The position numbers and the translations under genes are program-made. Below are positions 1 through 9,623 of a stretch of DNA of 62,468 bases, piece by piece (the stretch's first letter is position 1; every line of letters begins with the position of its first letter). Origin of the DNA: Gammaproteobacteria bacterium (lineage in GTDB: Bacteria > Pseudomonadota > Gammaproteobacteria > Thiohalospirales > Thiohalospiraceae); the NCBI GenBank assembly GCA_015491735.1, contig WFVH01000039.1:1-62468 (forward strand), in the 5' to 3' direction. The notes beneath the pieces were generated by a model. The model was not told where the DNA came from. It saw nothing but the letters and a program-made list of their open reading frames with translations, and ran no database searches.

Positions 1-1
1 G

Positions 2-1216
2 CTGGAGCAGGTGCAGATCAATGATGCGGCACAGCGCATCAACGAATATCCGCACCGCCTCTCCGGCGGCCAGCGCCAGCGGGTGATGATCGCCATGGCG
101 ATGGCCTGCGAACCGGATCTGCTGATTGCCGATGAACCCACCACCGCGCTCGATGTTACCGTGCAGGCGGAGATCCTGCAGTTGATGAAGCGGCTGCAGC
201 AGCGCTGTGGCACCAGCATCCTGTTCATCACTCATGATTTCGGCGTGGTCTCCCAGATGGCAGACCGGCTGGCGGTGATGCGCAAGGGGGAAATTGTCGA
301 GGAGGGGCCGCTGCGCGAAGTGCTGAGGGCACCGAGCCACCCCTATACCCGCCAGCTGCTTGCTGCGCTGCCGGAGAATCTTCCCAGGCCAGCCTCACCG
401 GAGCCGGTTGCCACAAACCAGGCCCCGCTGATCGATGTGCAGGGGTTGCAGGTCTATTTCCCGATCAAGAAAGGCGTGTTGCGCCGTACCGTCGATTACG
501 TTCGTGCGGTGGATGGTATCGACATGAAGATCCCGGCGGGGCAGATCCTGGCGCTGGTAGGGGAGTCCGGTTGTGGCAAGACCACCCTGGGGCGCACCAT
601 CCTGCGTCTGATTGAACCCACCGGCGGCAGGATCCAGTTCAGCGGGGAGACCATCAGCGAACTGCCCCGCCGGGAGCTGCGGCCATTCCGGCGTCAGATG
701 CAGATCATCTTCCAGGATCCCATGTCATCCCTGAACCCGCGCCTCACCATCGCCCGCACCCTCACCGAGCCGATGGCGGTACACGGCATCGGTGAGAACG
801 CCGAAGAGCGTCTGGAGCTGGCCCGGCAGACACTGGAACAGGTGCAGCTGGATCCGGACTATGTCTGGCGCTATCCGCATGAATTCTCCGGCGGCCAGCG
901 GCAGCGCATCGGCATCGCCCGTGCGCTGGCGCTCAATCCCCGCTTTATCGTTTGTGATGAAGTGACCAGCGCGCTGGATGTGTCGGTGCAGGCGGAGATC
1001 CTGCAACTGCTGCTGGAACTGCGCCGCAAGCACAACCTCACCCTGCTGTTCATCACCCACAACATCGGGGTGGTGGAGTATGTGAGCGACGAGATGGCGG
1101 TGATGTACGGCGGCCAAATCGTGGAGCGCGGCCCTACTGGAGAGGTGTGCGCCAGTCCACAGCACGAATATACCCGGACACTGCTGGCGGCGGTGCCGCG
1201 GGTCAGGTTCTTCTGA
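2..1216 (+). CDS. Tandem-ATPase peptide ABC transporter subunit (YejF-like), 5' partial
   Basis: ATP-binding subunit of a peptide/oligopeptide importer with two ABC modules in one chain; it would power uptake at the inner face of the cytoplasmic membrane. The reading frame is open from base 2, so the gene begins before the window and the first Walker A is missing. The first module shows the signature LSGGQRQR and Walker [13 protein letters not shown]. The second shows Walker [10 protein letters not shown], signature FSGGQRQR and Walker [13 protein letters not shown]. The tandem architecture with a linker of about 50 residues matches YejF/DppDF-type fusions. The permease and substrate-binding genes would lie upstream, outside the window. 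The exact substrate (microcin/peptide versus other) cannot be decided. Confidence 0.9.
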   Translation: MEQVQINDAAQRINEYPHRLSGGQRQRVMIAMAMACEPDLLIADEPTTALDVTVQAEILQLMKRLQQRCGTSILFITHDFGVVSQMADRLAVMRKGEIVEEGPLREVLRAPSHPYTRQLLAALPENLPRPASPEPVATNQAPLIDVQGLQVYFPIKKGVLRRTVDYVRAVDGIDMKIPAGQILALVGESGCGKTTLGRTILRLIEPTGGRIQFSGETISELPRRELRPFRRQMQIIFQDPMSSLNPRLTIARTLTEPMAVHGIGENAEERLELARQTLEQVQLDPDYVWRYPHEFSGGQRQRIGIARALALNPRFIVCDEVTSALDVSVQAEILQLLLELRRKHNLTLLFITHNIGVVEYVSDEMAVMYGGQIVERGPTGEVCASPQHEYTRTLLAAVPRVRFF

Positions 1217-1326
1217 CCCGGCCACATAATATGTCGTATTCAGCGAGGTTGAATCCCGAACCCTCATCCTCCCCCTGTTTTGGCAGAGGGAAGAATCGGC
1301 CGTTTAGCCAGGTTGATGACCCTATC

Positions 1327-1470
1327 GGCTCTTCCCCGGATGGCTTGGCGAAAAGGGGTAGATCATCCTTGTCAGACAGCCCCGGCGATCCTCTCATGGG
1401 GGTCAAGGGCGTGACGGACACCCTGCCTGGCGGTGACTGGCCCTTTTCCCACGCCATCCGGGGAAGAGCC
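1327..1470. repeat. 18-bp inverted repeat between convergent genes
   Basis: GGCTCTTCCCCGGATGGC at 1327-1344 is repeated perfectly in inverse orientation at 1453-1470; similarity continues imperfectly inward for about 15 bp. The arms are 108 bp apart and fill the gap between the convergent ABC and sohB genes, the right arm ending 2 bp before the sohB stop. It could be a small mobile repeat or a long-range bidirectional terminator structure; neither can be proven here. Confidence 0.6.
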
Positions 1471-1471
1471 A

Positions 1472-2515
1472 CTATATCAACAGGGGCTTGTTCACCTCAT
1501 CCAACCCCAGCCGCCCGTGCCGCAGAGCGATCAATGAGGAAATCTTTTCCTTGAAAGTCTGTTTTTCAACATATTCAACCTCAACGATATCGGCGGTTTC
1601 ACGCGCCGCCATAAGATAATCATCACTGGTGCACAACTGGTCGACAAGCCCCAGCTCCAGCGCCCGGCTGCCGAGCCAGTGCTCGCCGGTCGCGATTTTC
1701 TTCACATCCAGCCCGTTGCGCTGGCGTTTGATAAAGTCCTTGAACAACCGGTGAACCTCATCCAGTTCCTGCTGCACCTTCTCCCTGCCTTTGTCGGTAT
1801 TTTCACCAAACAGGGTCAAGGTCCGCTTGTATTCACCGGCGTAGAGCTGTTCGAAATCCACGTCATGCTTCTTCAAAAGCCGATTGAAATTGGGGATCTG
1901 GGCCAGCACTCCGACCGATCCAATGATGGAGAATGGCGCTGCAATCAGCTTGTCCGCCACACATGCCATCAGGTATCCGCCGCTGGCGGCCACCTTGTCC
2001 ACGACGACCGTAAGTGATACATCGTGATCGCGGATGCGTTGCAGTTGTGACGCGCCAAGCCCATACCCGTGAACCACGCCACCGCCACTTTCAAGCCGTA
2101 TTACCACCTCGTCGCCAGGAGCCGCCAGTGTCAGAATGGCGCTAATCTCTTCGCGCAGACGGTTGACAGCGGAGGCCTGGATATCACCTTCGAAATCGAG
2201 TACAAACAGGCGTTTCTTGCCTGATCCATCCGTACCCGCCTTCTTCTTGAGTTTACGCGCCCTGCTCTCCTCTTTTTTGCGCTGCTTCTGAAGCTTGTTC
2301 TTCTGCTTGATCTCCTCTTTGGACAGCAAGGATTCAGCCAGCACCTGCGACATCTCCTCGTATTTGCTGTTCAGGCTGCGAACTTCAAGATGCCCCCCCT
2401 CTCCTTTGCGGTGACGGGAAGAAATGGCTACGATAGCGCCTGCCACCACCAGGATGGCGGCGACAACGGTTACCGCCTTCGCCAGAAAAAGACCATATTC
2501 AGCCACAAACTGCAT
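1472..2515 (-). CDS. sohB: SohB-type inner-membrane serine peptidase (S49)
   Basis: Membrane-anchored S49 family peptidase, thought to act in the periplasm on membrane or signal peptides. The protein has 347 residues, the usual SohB length. Residues about 8-30 form a transmembrane helix, followed by a charged Lys/Glu-rich region (about 60-95) and the S49 domain. The nucleophile Ser lies in DKVAASGGYLMA and the general-base Lys in AGEYKRTLT, the Ser-Lys dyad of the family. It is transcribed away from the tRNA/gltX group, with a terminator-like hairpin between them. The assignment over SppA rests on the single S49 domain and the N-terminal charged linker. Confidence 0.92.
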   Translation of the reverse strand: MQFVAEYGLFLAKAVTVVAAILVVAGAIVAISSRHRKGEGGHLEVRSLNSKYEEMSQVLAESLLSKEEIKQKNKLQKQRKKEESRARKLKKKAGTDGSGKKRLFVLDFEGDIQASAVNRLREEISAILTLAAPGDEVVIRLESGGGVVHGYGLGASQLQRIRDHDVSLTVVVDKVAASGGYLMACVADKLIAAPFSIIGSVGVLAQIPNFNRLLKKHDVDFEQLYAGEYKRTLTLFGENTDKGREKVQQELDEVHRLFKDFIKRQRNGLDVKKIATGEHWLGSRALELGLVDQLCTSDDYLMAARETADIVEVEYVEKQTFKEKISSLIALRHGRLGLDEVNKPLLI

Positions 2516-2600
2516 TGATTACTGCCTCCCGGATCCAAAAACGGTTGCCGTGCATGGCGCTGTCGACGAGGATTTTCGCTGACCACTATGATGCAGGTTG

Positions 2601-2636
2601 AAGAAGAAAAGCAACCCGCGCCGCAAGCACGGGTTG
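2601..2636 (-). terminator. Rho-independent terminator after tRNA-Glu
   Basis: On the minus strand CAACCCG (2636-2630) pairs with CGGGTTG (2618-2612) around an 11-nt loop and is followed by a T-rich tract (CTTTTCTTCTT). It lies just downstream of tRNA-Glu and should end the gltX-tRNA-Ala-tRNA-Glu transcript before sohB. Confidence 0.65.
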
Positions 2637-2644
2637 TTTCTGTA

Positions 2645-2720
2645 TGGCGTCCCCAAGGGGATTCGAACCCCTGTTACCGCCGTGAAAGGGCGGTGTCCTA
2701 GGCCTCTAGACGATGGGGAC
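2645..2720 (-). tRNA. tRNA-Glu(UUC)
   Basis: A 76-nt cloverleaf reads on the minus strand. The acceptor stem is GTCCCCA/TGGGGAC, the anticodon loop CTTTCAC carries TTC, the T-loop is GGTTCGAATCC, and the 3' CCA is encoded. It lies downstream of glutamyl-tRNA synthetase on the same strand. Confidence 0.97.
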
Positions 2721-2761
2721 AAACTTGTTGGCTGATACTGTCATCAACCTTTCTTGCAAAT

Positions 2762-2837
2762 TGGTGGAGCTAGGCGGGATCGAACCGCCGACCCCTTGCA
2801 TGCCATGCAAGTGCTCTCCCAGCTGAGCTATAGCCCC
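2762..2837 (-). tRNA. tRNA-Ala(GGC)
   Basis: A 76-nt tRNA on the minus strand starts GGGGCTATAGCTCAG. Its anticodon arm TTGCATGGCATGCAA gives anticodon GGC, the T-arm is GGCGGTTCGATCCCGCC, and CCA is encoded. It lies 37 bp downstream of gltX and 41 bp upstream of tRNA-Glu. Confidence 0.97.
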
Positions 2838-2874
2838 GAAAGAGCGCGCATTTTACGCAGCCCAGCCACTGAGG

Positions 2875-4281
2875 TCAAGTACCCTGCGCTTCGATCCACG
2901 CGATAGCGCGCTCGATCCGTCGCAGGGTACGCTCCCGGCCCAGCAACTCAAGGGTAACATCAATCGGCGGTGAAACCGGGCCACCGGCAACCGCGACCCG
3001 CAGCGGCTGCGCCACCTTGCCAAGCTTCAATTCGCGCAGCTCGGCAGTCTCCTTTACCACCTGATGGATCGCTTCCGCTGTCCAGTCCGGCAACGCCCTG
3101 AAATTGCCAAGCATATCGGTCAGTGGTTCCAGTGCAGCCGGTTTGAGATTTTTGCGTGCAGCCTTCTCGTCATAGCCGTCAAAATCCCGGTAGAAGAAAA
3201 CGCTGTTCTGCGCCATCTCTACCAGTGTCTTGGTCCGCTCGCGCTGAACCTTGACCACCTCCACCAACGAAGGACCATTGGCGGGATCGATATCCAGCTT
3301 ACCCATTTGATAGCTCAAATGATGAGCCACATGCTCCGGCCCGCTATTCATAATATATTGGTGATTCAACCACAACAGTTTCTCGCTGTTGAAAGTGGAA
3401 GCCGCTTTGTTGACATCCTTGATATCGAACAGCGCAATCATTTCATCCAGGGAGAACAGCTCCCGATCCCCATGGGACCAGCCCAACCGCACCAGATAGT
3501 TAAGCAACGCTTCGGGCAGAAATCCATCCTCCCGGTACTGCATCACGCTGACAGCACCGTGACGCTTGGAAAGACGCTTGCCATCATCACCAAGAATCAT
3601 CGGCACATGCGCATACCTAGGCGGCTCCGCCCCCAGCGCCTTGAGAATGTTGATCTGGCGCGGGGTATTGTTGATGTGATCATCTCCGCGGATTACGTGG
3701 GTTATCCCCATATCCAGGTCATCCACTACCACCGTTAAATTGTAGGTGGGCGTACCATCAGAGCGGGCAATGATGAGATCATCCAGCTCACCGTTGTTGA
3801 ATACAATCTTGCCACGCACCATATCGTCGACAATAACCGCCCCCTCCGCAGGATTACGGAACCGGATTACCGGATCCACCCCTTCCCGGGGTTCGGCGCC
3901 CGGACGGCAGCGCCCATTGTAACGGGGCTTCTCCTTGCGCCCCATCTGCTCGGCACGCATCTGCTCCAGCTCCTCCCTGGTGCAGTAGCAACGATAGGCA
4001 TTTCCGCTGTCCAGCAATCGCTGGATGACCGCCTTGTAACGTTCAAATCGCCTGGTCTGGTATATCGGTCCCTCATCATACTCCAGCCCCAGCCAGGTCA
4101 TTCCCTCCAGAATCGCATTGACCGACTCGACACTGGAGCGCTCAATGTCGGTATCTTCAACGCGCAAAATAAATTTTCCGCCATGCTTGCGCGCATACAG
4201 CCAGGAAAACAGTGCCGTGCGCGCACCACCAACATGCAGGTAGCCGGTGGGGCTGGGGGCAAAACGGGTACGAGTACTCAT
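2875..4281 (-). CDS. gltX: Glutamyl-tRNA synthetase
   Basis: Class I aminoacyl-tRNA synthetase that charges tRNA-Glu with glutamate in the cytoplasm. It is 468 aa, typical for bacterial GltX. The HIGH-equivalent [11 protein letters not shown] is at residues about 9-19 and the KMSKS-equivalent KRLSKRHGA at about 240. The zinc-site region CYCTREEL is visible near residue 100. The next genes on the strand are tRNA-Ala and tRNA-Glu, so the enzyme and its substrate tRNA are probably transcribed together; the same arrangement is known in Pseudomonas. A discriminating versus non-discriminating GltX cannot be told from inspection. Confidence 0.97.
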   Translation of the reverse strand: MSTRTRFAPSPTGYLHVGGARTALFSWLYARKHGGKFILRVEDTDIERSSVESVNAILEGMTWLGLEYDEGPIYQTRRFERYKAVIQRLLDSGNAYRCYCTREELEQMRAEQMGRKEKPRYNGRCRPGAEPREGVDPVIRFRNPAEGAVIVDDMVRGKIVFNNGELDDLIIARSDGTPTYNLTVVVDDLDMGITHVIRGDDHINNTPRQINILKALGAEPPRYAHVPMILGDDGKRLSKRHGAVSVMQYREDGFLPEALLNYLVRLGWSHGDRELFSLDEMIALFDIKDVNKAASTFNSEKLLWLNHQYIMNSGPEHVAHHLSYQMGKLDIDPANGPSLVEVVKVQRERTKTLVEMAQNSVFFYRDFDGYDEKAARKNLKPAALEPLTDMLGNFRALPDWTAEAIHQVVKETAELRELKLGKVAQPLRVAVAGGPVSPPIDVTLELLGRERTLRRIERAIAWIEAQGT

Positions 4282-4385
4282 ATAATCCTTTCATTCCAGT
4301 CGGAGAAAGGGGCTATTCTACCCGCCCCTCACCGTTCTGTGAATTGACGGCCGCCCTTCTCAACCGTAGAATCCGGATCTCGAAG

Positions 4386-4460
4386 GGGCGATTAGCTCAG
4401 CGGGAGAGCACTGCCTTCACACGGCAGGGGTCGCTGGTTCGAACCCAGCATCGCCCACCA
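4386..4460 (+). tRNA. tRNA-Val(CAC)
   Basis: A 75-nt tRNA: acceptor GGGCGAT/ATCGCCC, D-arm TAGCTCAGCGGGAGAGC, anticodon arm CTGCCTTCACACGGCAG (loop TTCACAC, anticodon CAC, reading GUG), T-loop GGTTCGAACCC, CCA encoded. It marks the left edge of an accessory island. No second copy of its 3' end was seen downstream. Confidence 0.93.
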
Positions 4461-4657
4461 ATCGAGTCAATCGGGTGAAGAGCGCAGCAAGTGAACACTC
4501 CACCGGCCAAAGACATGATGTTTTGACCCGCCCAACTTCAACGAACGAGGGTTATGTTGGGGATGGGAACTATCTCCTGACACAGATCCACATCACAGAA
4601 CCACATTGAGTGAAGGGTTTCTCCGTCATGGACAAAGCGTGGAAATGTAGGCAATAC

Positions 4658-6631
4658 ATGACCAACTTCGGAGAACACGTCAGTTTTATCTGGTCCATCG
4701 CGGAAATTCTGCGCGGTAACTACAAGCAGTCGGAATACGGCAAGGTGGTGCTGCCTTTCACCGTCCTGCGCCGTCTGGACTGCGTGCTGGAACCCACCAA
4801 GGACAAGGTGCTGGAACAGCTAAAGACCCTGCCTAAAAGCGTGGATCACGAAATGCGCGAAACCATGCTGAACATGGCGGCGGGGCAGAACTTCCACAAT
4901 ATCAGCCCCTTCACCTTTGAAAAACTGCTGGATGACCCGGACAACATCGCCGCCAACCTGAACAACCTGATCAACGGCTTTTCCGATGATGCGCGGGAAA
5001 TCTTCATAGAACGCTTCAAACTGCCCGAACAGATCGCAAGGCTGGACAAGGACAACCTGCTGTACATGGTGGTCGGCCGCTTTGCCCAGGCCGACTTGCA
5101 CCCCGACAAGGTCAGCAACCTGCAAATGGGCTATATTTTTGAAGAACTGATCCGCCGTTTTTCAGAGCAAAGCAACGAAACGGCCGGGGAGCACTTTACC
5201 CCCCGTGAAGTGATCCGCCTGATGGTCAACCTGCTATTTCAGGAAGACGCAGACGCGCTAACCAAAAAAGGCGCTATCCGTAAACTGTATGACCCGGCCT
5301 GCGGCACGGGCGGGATGTTGAGCGTGGCGGAGGAATACCTGCGCGAGCTGAACCCCGACGCCCATCTGGAAGTGTACGGGCAGGAACTGAACGATGAAAC
5401 CTACGCGGTCTGCAAGTCCGACATGATGATCAAGGGGCAAAACCCCAAAAACATCCACCCCGGCAACAGTTTTTCCGAAGATGGCCTTCCCGATGACGAA
5501 TTTGACTACATGCTATCCAATCCGCCCTTTGACGTGGAGTGGAAAAAAGTAGAAACTGAAATCAGGGAAGAAGCCAATACCCTGGGTTATCGCGGGCGCT
5601 TTGGCGCGGGCCTGCCCCGAGTCAGTGACGGTTCCCTGCTATTTGTGCAGCACATGATATCCAAGTTCAACACCAACGGGGACGTATCCCGTCTGGCGGT
5701 GGTGTTGAACGGCTCCCCCTTGTTCACCGGCAGCGCCGGCAGTGGCGAAAGCGAAATCCGCCGCTGGACCATCGAAAACGACTGGCTGGAGGCCATTGTC
5801 GCTCTGCCCACGGACATGTTCTACAACACCGGCATTGCTACCTATATCTGGATCATCACCAACCAGAAAACCCCGCAACGCAAGGGCAAGGTGCAGTTAA
5901 TCAATGCCGTGGATTTTCATACCCCCATGCGCAAGAGCCTGGGCAGCAAGCGCAAGCAGATATCCGATGAGCAGATCAATACGATCACCCGGATATTCGG
6001 TGAAAACTCCGCAGGCGAATACTGCAAGCTGTTTGATAACCGCGACTTCGGCTACCAGCGCATTACTGTGGAACGCCCGCTGAAACTGAATTTTCAGGCC
6101 AGCGATGAGCGCATTGAAAACCTGCAAGCCACCAAAGCCTTTGCCAAACTAAAAGGCCAGCAACAGGCTGCCATTATCCATGCCATTAAAACGCTGGATC
6201 AGACACATCTGTATAAAAACCGCGAAGCGTTTATCAAGGCATTAAAAGCCGCTTTCAAAGCCGCCGAGCTGGATATTAAAGCCCCCATGCTAAAAACCAT
6301 CTGGCAGGCACTAAGCGAAAGGGACGACACGGCCAATATCTGCCTGTATCAATCCGGTGCCAATAAAGGCAAGCCAGAGCCGGATACCGACCTGCGCGAC
6401 TATGAAAATGTACCGTTGAAGGAAGATATTGACGACTACTTTAAGCGCGAAGTGCTGCCCCATGTGCCCGATGCTTGGATTGACTACGACAAAACCAAAA
6501 TAGGGTATGAAATCCCCTTTAATCGACACTTCTATAAGTATGTGCCACCCCGTTCACTGGAAGAAATTGATGCCGATCTGGATAAGGTCAGTGCGGAAAT
6601 TATGCAGATGTTGCAGGAAGTGCATGTATGA
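4658..6631 (+). CDS. hsdM: Type I restriction-modification DNA methyltransferase subunit
   Basis: Modification subunit of a type I system; with HsdS it transfers a methyl group from SAM to adenine (N6) in an asymmetric target. An N-terminal helical HsdM_N domain (VLPFTVLRRLD) is followed by the N6-MTase domain with SAM-binding DPACGTGGM and catalytic NPPF. The frame is open from GTG 4610, but homologues start at MTNFGEHVSFIW, so ATG 4658 is preferred (657 aa). The C-terminus extends about 200 residues beyond the MTase core. The stop overlaps the hsdS start by 4 nt (ATGA). No hsdR gene is found in this window. Confidence 0.93.
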   Translation: MTNFGEHVSFIWSIAEILRGNYKQSEYGKVVLPFTVLRRLDCVLEPTKDKVLEQLKTLPKSVDHEMRETMLNMAAGQNFHNISPFTFEKLLDDPDNIAANLNNLINGFSDDAREIFIERFKLPEQIARLDKDNLLYMVVGRFAQADLHPDKVSNLQMGYIFEELIRRFSEQSNETAGEHFTPREVIRLMVNLLFQEDADALTKKGAIRKLYDPACGTGGMLSVAEEYLRELNPDAHLEVYGQELNDETYAVCKSDMMIKGQNPKNIHPGNSFSEDGLPDDEFDYMLSNPPFDVEWKKVETEIREEANTLGYRGRFGAGLPRVSDGSLLFVQHMISKFNTNGDVSRLAVVLNGSPLFTGSAGSGESEIRRWTIENDWLEAIVALPTDMFYNTGIATYIWIITNQKTPQRKGKVQLINAVDFHTPMRKSLGSKRKQISDEQINTITRIFGENSAGEYCKLFDNRDFGYQRITVERPLKLNFQASDERIENLQATKAFAKLKGQQQAAIIHAIKTLDQTHLYKNREAFIKALKAAFKAAELDIKAPMLKTIWQALSERDDTANICLYQSGANKGKPEPDTDLRDYENVPLKEDIDDYFKREVLPHVPDAWIDYDKTKIGYEIPFNRHFYKYVPPRSLEEIDADLDKVSAEIMQMLQEVHV

Positions 6632-7914
6632 GATACGAGGAATATACAGACTTTAAAAACAGCCATTTAGAATGGCTTGATGTAATACCATCCCATTGGG
6701 ATGGTGGACGATTACGTTGGTTTAGCCACATATATGCTGGTGGGACACCTTCAAAAGAAAAAGAGGAATATTGGGCTGATGGTACAGTGCCGTGGCTAAA
6801 TTCGGGCGCGGTAAATCAGGTATTAATAAACGAGCCTTCTGCGTATATTACGGAGTCTGCGTATGCAAACAGTAGTGCAAAATGGATCCCTAAAGGCGCA
6901 CTTGTAATGGCTTTAGCCGGTCAAGGTAAGACTAAAGGCATGATTGCACAGTTAGCGATTGATACAACATGCAATCAGTCAATGGCGGCTATTGTTCCAA
7001 ACAATATGTACAACGCCAGATATCTATATTGGTGGTTAAATTCAAACTATCAAAATATACGAAATATGGCAGGTGGTGATCTACGTGATGGCCTTAATTT
7101 AGATATATTGGGGAACATACAATGTCCAATCCCAAGTAATGAAGAACAAACCCAAATCGCCACCTTCCTTGACCGCGAAACCCAAAAAATAGGCCGCCTG
7201 ATTGAAAAGCAGCAACAACTGATCAAACTGCTACAGGAAAAACGTCAGGCAGTGATTTCCCATGCCGTCACCAAAGGGCTAAACCCCAATGCAAAAATGA
7301 AAGACAGCGGGGTTGAATGGCTGGGGGAAATTCCTGAGCATTGGGAAGTGAAACGCCTAAAGTATGTATGCAGTCTAGTAACAAAAAAGATTCCTACAGA
7401 CAACTTAAAGGTTATCGCACTTGAAAATATTGAAAGTCAAACAGGAAAATATATTCAAACAGAGTCAATTTATTCAGGCGAAGACGTAGGGTTTGTTGCT
7501 GGCGATATTCTTTTTGGAAAATTAAGACCATATTTATCAAAAGTCTATATGGCGGATGAAAGTGGTGTGGCATTTGGTGATTTGTTAGTTTACCGCCCCA
7601 CTAATAAGGTGTCATCAGAATATGCCTTTTATCAGATGATATCTGATAGTTTTATTTCAACTGTGGACAGTTCAACGTATGGTTCTAAAATGCCAAGGGC
7701 AAGTGTTGATTTTACAAATGATATGCCTTTTTTGGTTCCGCCATTGAAGGAGCAAGAATCTATATCTAATTTTTTGAAAACAAAAATAAGTATGTTTGAG
7801 AAACTGATTGAAAAGGCTAACAGAGCTATTAAGTTGTCAAAAGAACGCCGCACAGCCCTGATTTCCGCCGCTGTCACAGGCAAAATAGATGTAAGGGAAG
7901 CCGTCAATGGCTAA
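6628..7914 (+). CDS. hsdS: Type I restriction-modification specificity subunit
   Basis: DNA-recognition subunit (428 aa) that sets the bipartite target sequence for HsdM. Two target-recognition domains are visible, each opened by the conserved W-L-x-x-I-P-x-H-W motif (LEWLDVIPSHW near residue 14; VEWLGEIPEHW near 228). Each is closed by a coiled-coil spacer (LIEKQQQLIKLLQEKRQA; SKERRTALISAAVTG). Both recognition domains are clearly more AT-rich than hsdM and the rest of the window, the usual sign of domain exchange by recombination. It overlaps hsdM by 4 nt and darT by 8 nt, so translation is probably coupled through the operon. The target cannot be predicted from sequence. Confidence 0.93.
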   Translation: MRYEEYTDFKNSHLEWLDVIPSHWDGGRLRWFSHIYAGGTPSKEKEEYWADGTVPWLNSGAVNQVLINEPSAYITESAYANSSAKWIPKGALVMALAGQGKTKGMIAQLAIDTTCNQSMAAIVPNNMYNARYLYWWLNSNYQNIRNMAGGDLRDGLNLDILGNIQCPIPSNEEQTQIATFLDRETQKIGRLIEKQQQLIKLLQEKRQAVISHAVTKGLNPNAKMKDSGVEWLGEIPEHWEVKRLKYVCSLVTKKIPTDNLKVIALENIESQTGKYIQTESIYSGEDVGFVAGDILFGKLRPYLSKVYMADESGVAFGDLLVYRPTNKVSSEYAFYQMISDSFISTVDSSTYGSKMPRASVDFTNDMPFLVPPLKEQESISNFLKTKISMFEKLIEKANRAIKLSKERRTALISAAVTGKIDVREAVNG

Positions 7915-8554
7915 TCCCGTCCCCACCAATCCAAAGATTTACCATATTGTGCATGCGGACAAGTTGCCATCCATTATTGCGGATGGGTGTTTATGGTGTG
8001 ATGCTGAAGTTGTACGACATTCACCACCGGGTACATCCATTGGGATGGGAAAAATTAAAAGGCGACGACTGAATGAATTAACACTGGATAGTCATCCTGA
8101 CTTGCATGTGGGTGATTGCGTGCCTTTTTATTTTTGCCCCCGTTCTATCATGTTGTATTTGCTTTGGTGTGGTAATCACCCGGAACTGGAATACCGAGGT
8201 GGTCAGCAACCCATCATTCACCTTGAGGCGGACTTGCAGACGGTGGTTAGTTGGGCAAATGAAAACGGCCAACGCTGGGCATTCACGTTATCCAATGCGG
8301 GTGCTTATTATTTTGAAGACCGTAATGACCTGGCGTATCTGGATGAAATAGACTGGGCAGCGGTGAATGCAACAAACTGGCAAGGACAAAAAGAAGGTAA
8401 ACAGGCGGAGTTTCTGCTTGAAAATAACTTTCCATGGCATTTGATTGAACGAATAGGCGTTATAAACGCAAATGTATATACCCAAGTGATGCATACCCTT
8501 ACAGGGGCACCGCATATACCAGTAGTGGAAGTCAAACGTGACTGGTACTACTGA
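7907..8554 (+). CDS. darT: DarT-like DNA ADP-ribosyltransferase toxin
   Basis: 215-aa DarT family (DUF4433) enzyme, which uses NAD+ to ADP-ribosylate thymidine in single-stranded DNA, blocking replication. Seen: His13 in IYHIVH, an Arg cluster KRRR at 51-54, and the catalytic Glu168 in KQAEFLLE, matching the His/Arg/Glu pattern of the Thermus DarT. It overlaps hsdS by 8 nt and is followed 13 nt later by darG, the antitoxin. Family members in such loci act as phage-triggered abortive-infection toxins; that role here is inference from context. Confidence 0.9.
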   Translation: MANPVPTNPKIYHIVHADKLPSIIADGCLWCDAEVVRHSPPGTSIGMGKIKRRRLNELTLDSHPDLHVGDCVPFYFCPRSIMLYLLWCGNHPELEYRGGQQPIIHLEADLQTVVSWANENGQRWAFTLSNAGAYYFEDRNDLAYLDEIDWAAVNATNWQGQKEGKQAEFLLENNFPWHLIERIGVINANVYTQVMHTLTGAPHIPVVEVKRDWYY

Positions 8555-8567
8555 GGAGGAGCAAACG

Positions 8568-9617
8568 ATGATTGAATATAAAACTGGAGACCTGTTGGCA
8601 GAAGACGCAGAAGCCATTGTTAATACGGTGAATTGTGTCGGCGTTATGGGGCGCGGTATCGCCTTGCAGTTCAAAAAGGCCTGGCCGGAAAACTTCAAGG
8701 CATATGCTGAAGCCTGCAAGCAAAAGGAAGTTGGGCCGGGCAAGATGTTTGTTTACGAACTGGGCGAATTGACCAATCCACGTTATATCATTAACTTTCC
8801 TACAAAACGCCACTGGCGGGGCAAGAGCCGCATGGAAGATATTGAAACGGGTTTGGAGGATTTACTGCGTGTTATTCAGGAAAAGAATATTCAATCCATT
8901 GCCTTGCCCCCCTTGGGAAGCGGTCTGGGTGGTCTGGAATGGCCTGCTGTGCGTTCGCGCATTGAGCAGGCTTTCAGCGACATAAAGGATACCTGTGTAA
9001 TCGTTTATGAGCCCAAAGGTGCACCGGTGGCGGAAAAAATGGTGCGTAACCGTGAAGTGCCAAATATGACAACGGGGCGTGCAGCACTGGTGGAATTGAT
9101 AGATCGCTATTTGCGTGGCTTGCTTGATCCGTTTATCAGCCTTCTGGAAGTGCACAAACTGATGTACTTCATGCAGGAGGCAGGTGAACCTTTGCGTCTT
9201 CAGTATGAAAAAGCCCCTTATGGCCCTTATGCAAAAAACCTGCGCCACGTACTGAATGCCATTGAAGGGCATATGATTTCAGGTTATGCCGATGGAGGAG
9301 ATGATCCTGAAAAACCACTGGAAATCGTACCGGGTGCGATAGATGAAGCAACTAAGTTTTTATCTGAACATACTGAAACCCGTGAACGTTTTCATCGGGT
9401 GAATGAACTGGTTGAAGGTTTTGAAACTCCGTTCGGGCTTGAACTGCTGGCAACCGTGCATTGGGTAATGAAGTATGAAAAAGCGGCTTCGCATGAAGAT
9501 GTTGTAAAACACACCTATGCATGGAATTCACGTAAAAAACAGTTTACAGAAAGGCAGATTGACCTTGCGGTGAATGTATTGACCCATAAGGGGTGGGCTA
9601 CCCCGTTGGGAGCTTGA
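8568..9617 (+). CDS. darG: DarG macrodomain antitoxin (ADP-ribosylglycohydrolase)
   Basis: Antitoxin of the DarTG pair (349 aa). The N-terminal macrodomain (residues 1-150) removes ADP-ribose from DNA; seen are the ADP-ribose-binding segments NTVNCVGVMGRGIALQFK and PPLGSGLGGL. The C-terminal half (about 170-345) is the helical DarG domain that in the family binds DarT directly. Start ATG 8568 is chosen over 8538 because of a strong GAGGAGGA Shine-Dalgarno 7 nt upstream, stronger than that of darT, consistent with antitoxin excess. It is followed after 6 nt by the ImmA/IrrE gene. Confidence 0.92.
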   Translation: MIEYKTGDLLAEDAEAIVNTVNCVGVMGRGIALQFKKAWPENFKAYAEACKQKEVGPGKMFVYELGELTNPRYIINFPTKRHWRGKSRMEDIETGLEDLLRVIQEKNIQSIALPPLGSGLGGLEWPAVRSRIEQAFSDIKDTCVIVYEPKGAPVAEKMVRNREVPNMTTGRAALVELIDRYLRGLLDPFISLLEVHKLMYFMQEAGEPLRLQYEKAPYGPYAKNLRHVLNAIEGHMISGYADGGDDPEKPLEIVPGAIDEATKFLSEHTETRERFHRVNELVEGFETPFGLELLATVHWVMKYEKAASHEDVVKHTYAWNSRKKQFTERQIDLAVNVLTHKGWATPLGA

Positions 9618-9623
9618 TGAGCT

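Noticed and set aside
1147-1554. 135-codon frame across the ABC-sohB gap
   Set aside because: Spans the inverted repeat and both convergent gene ends; no motif.
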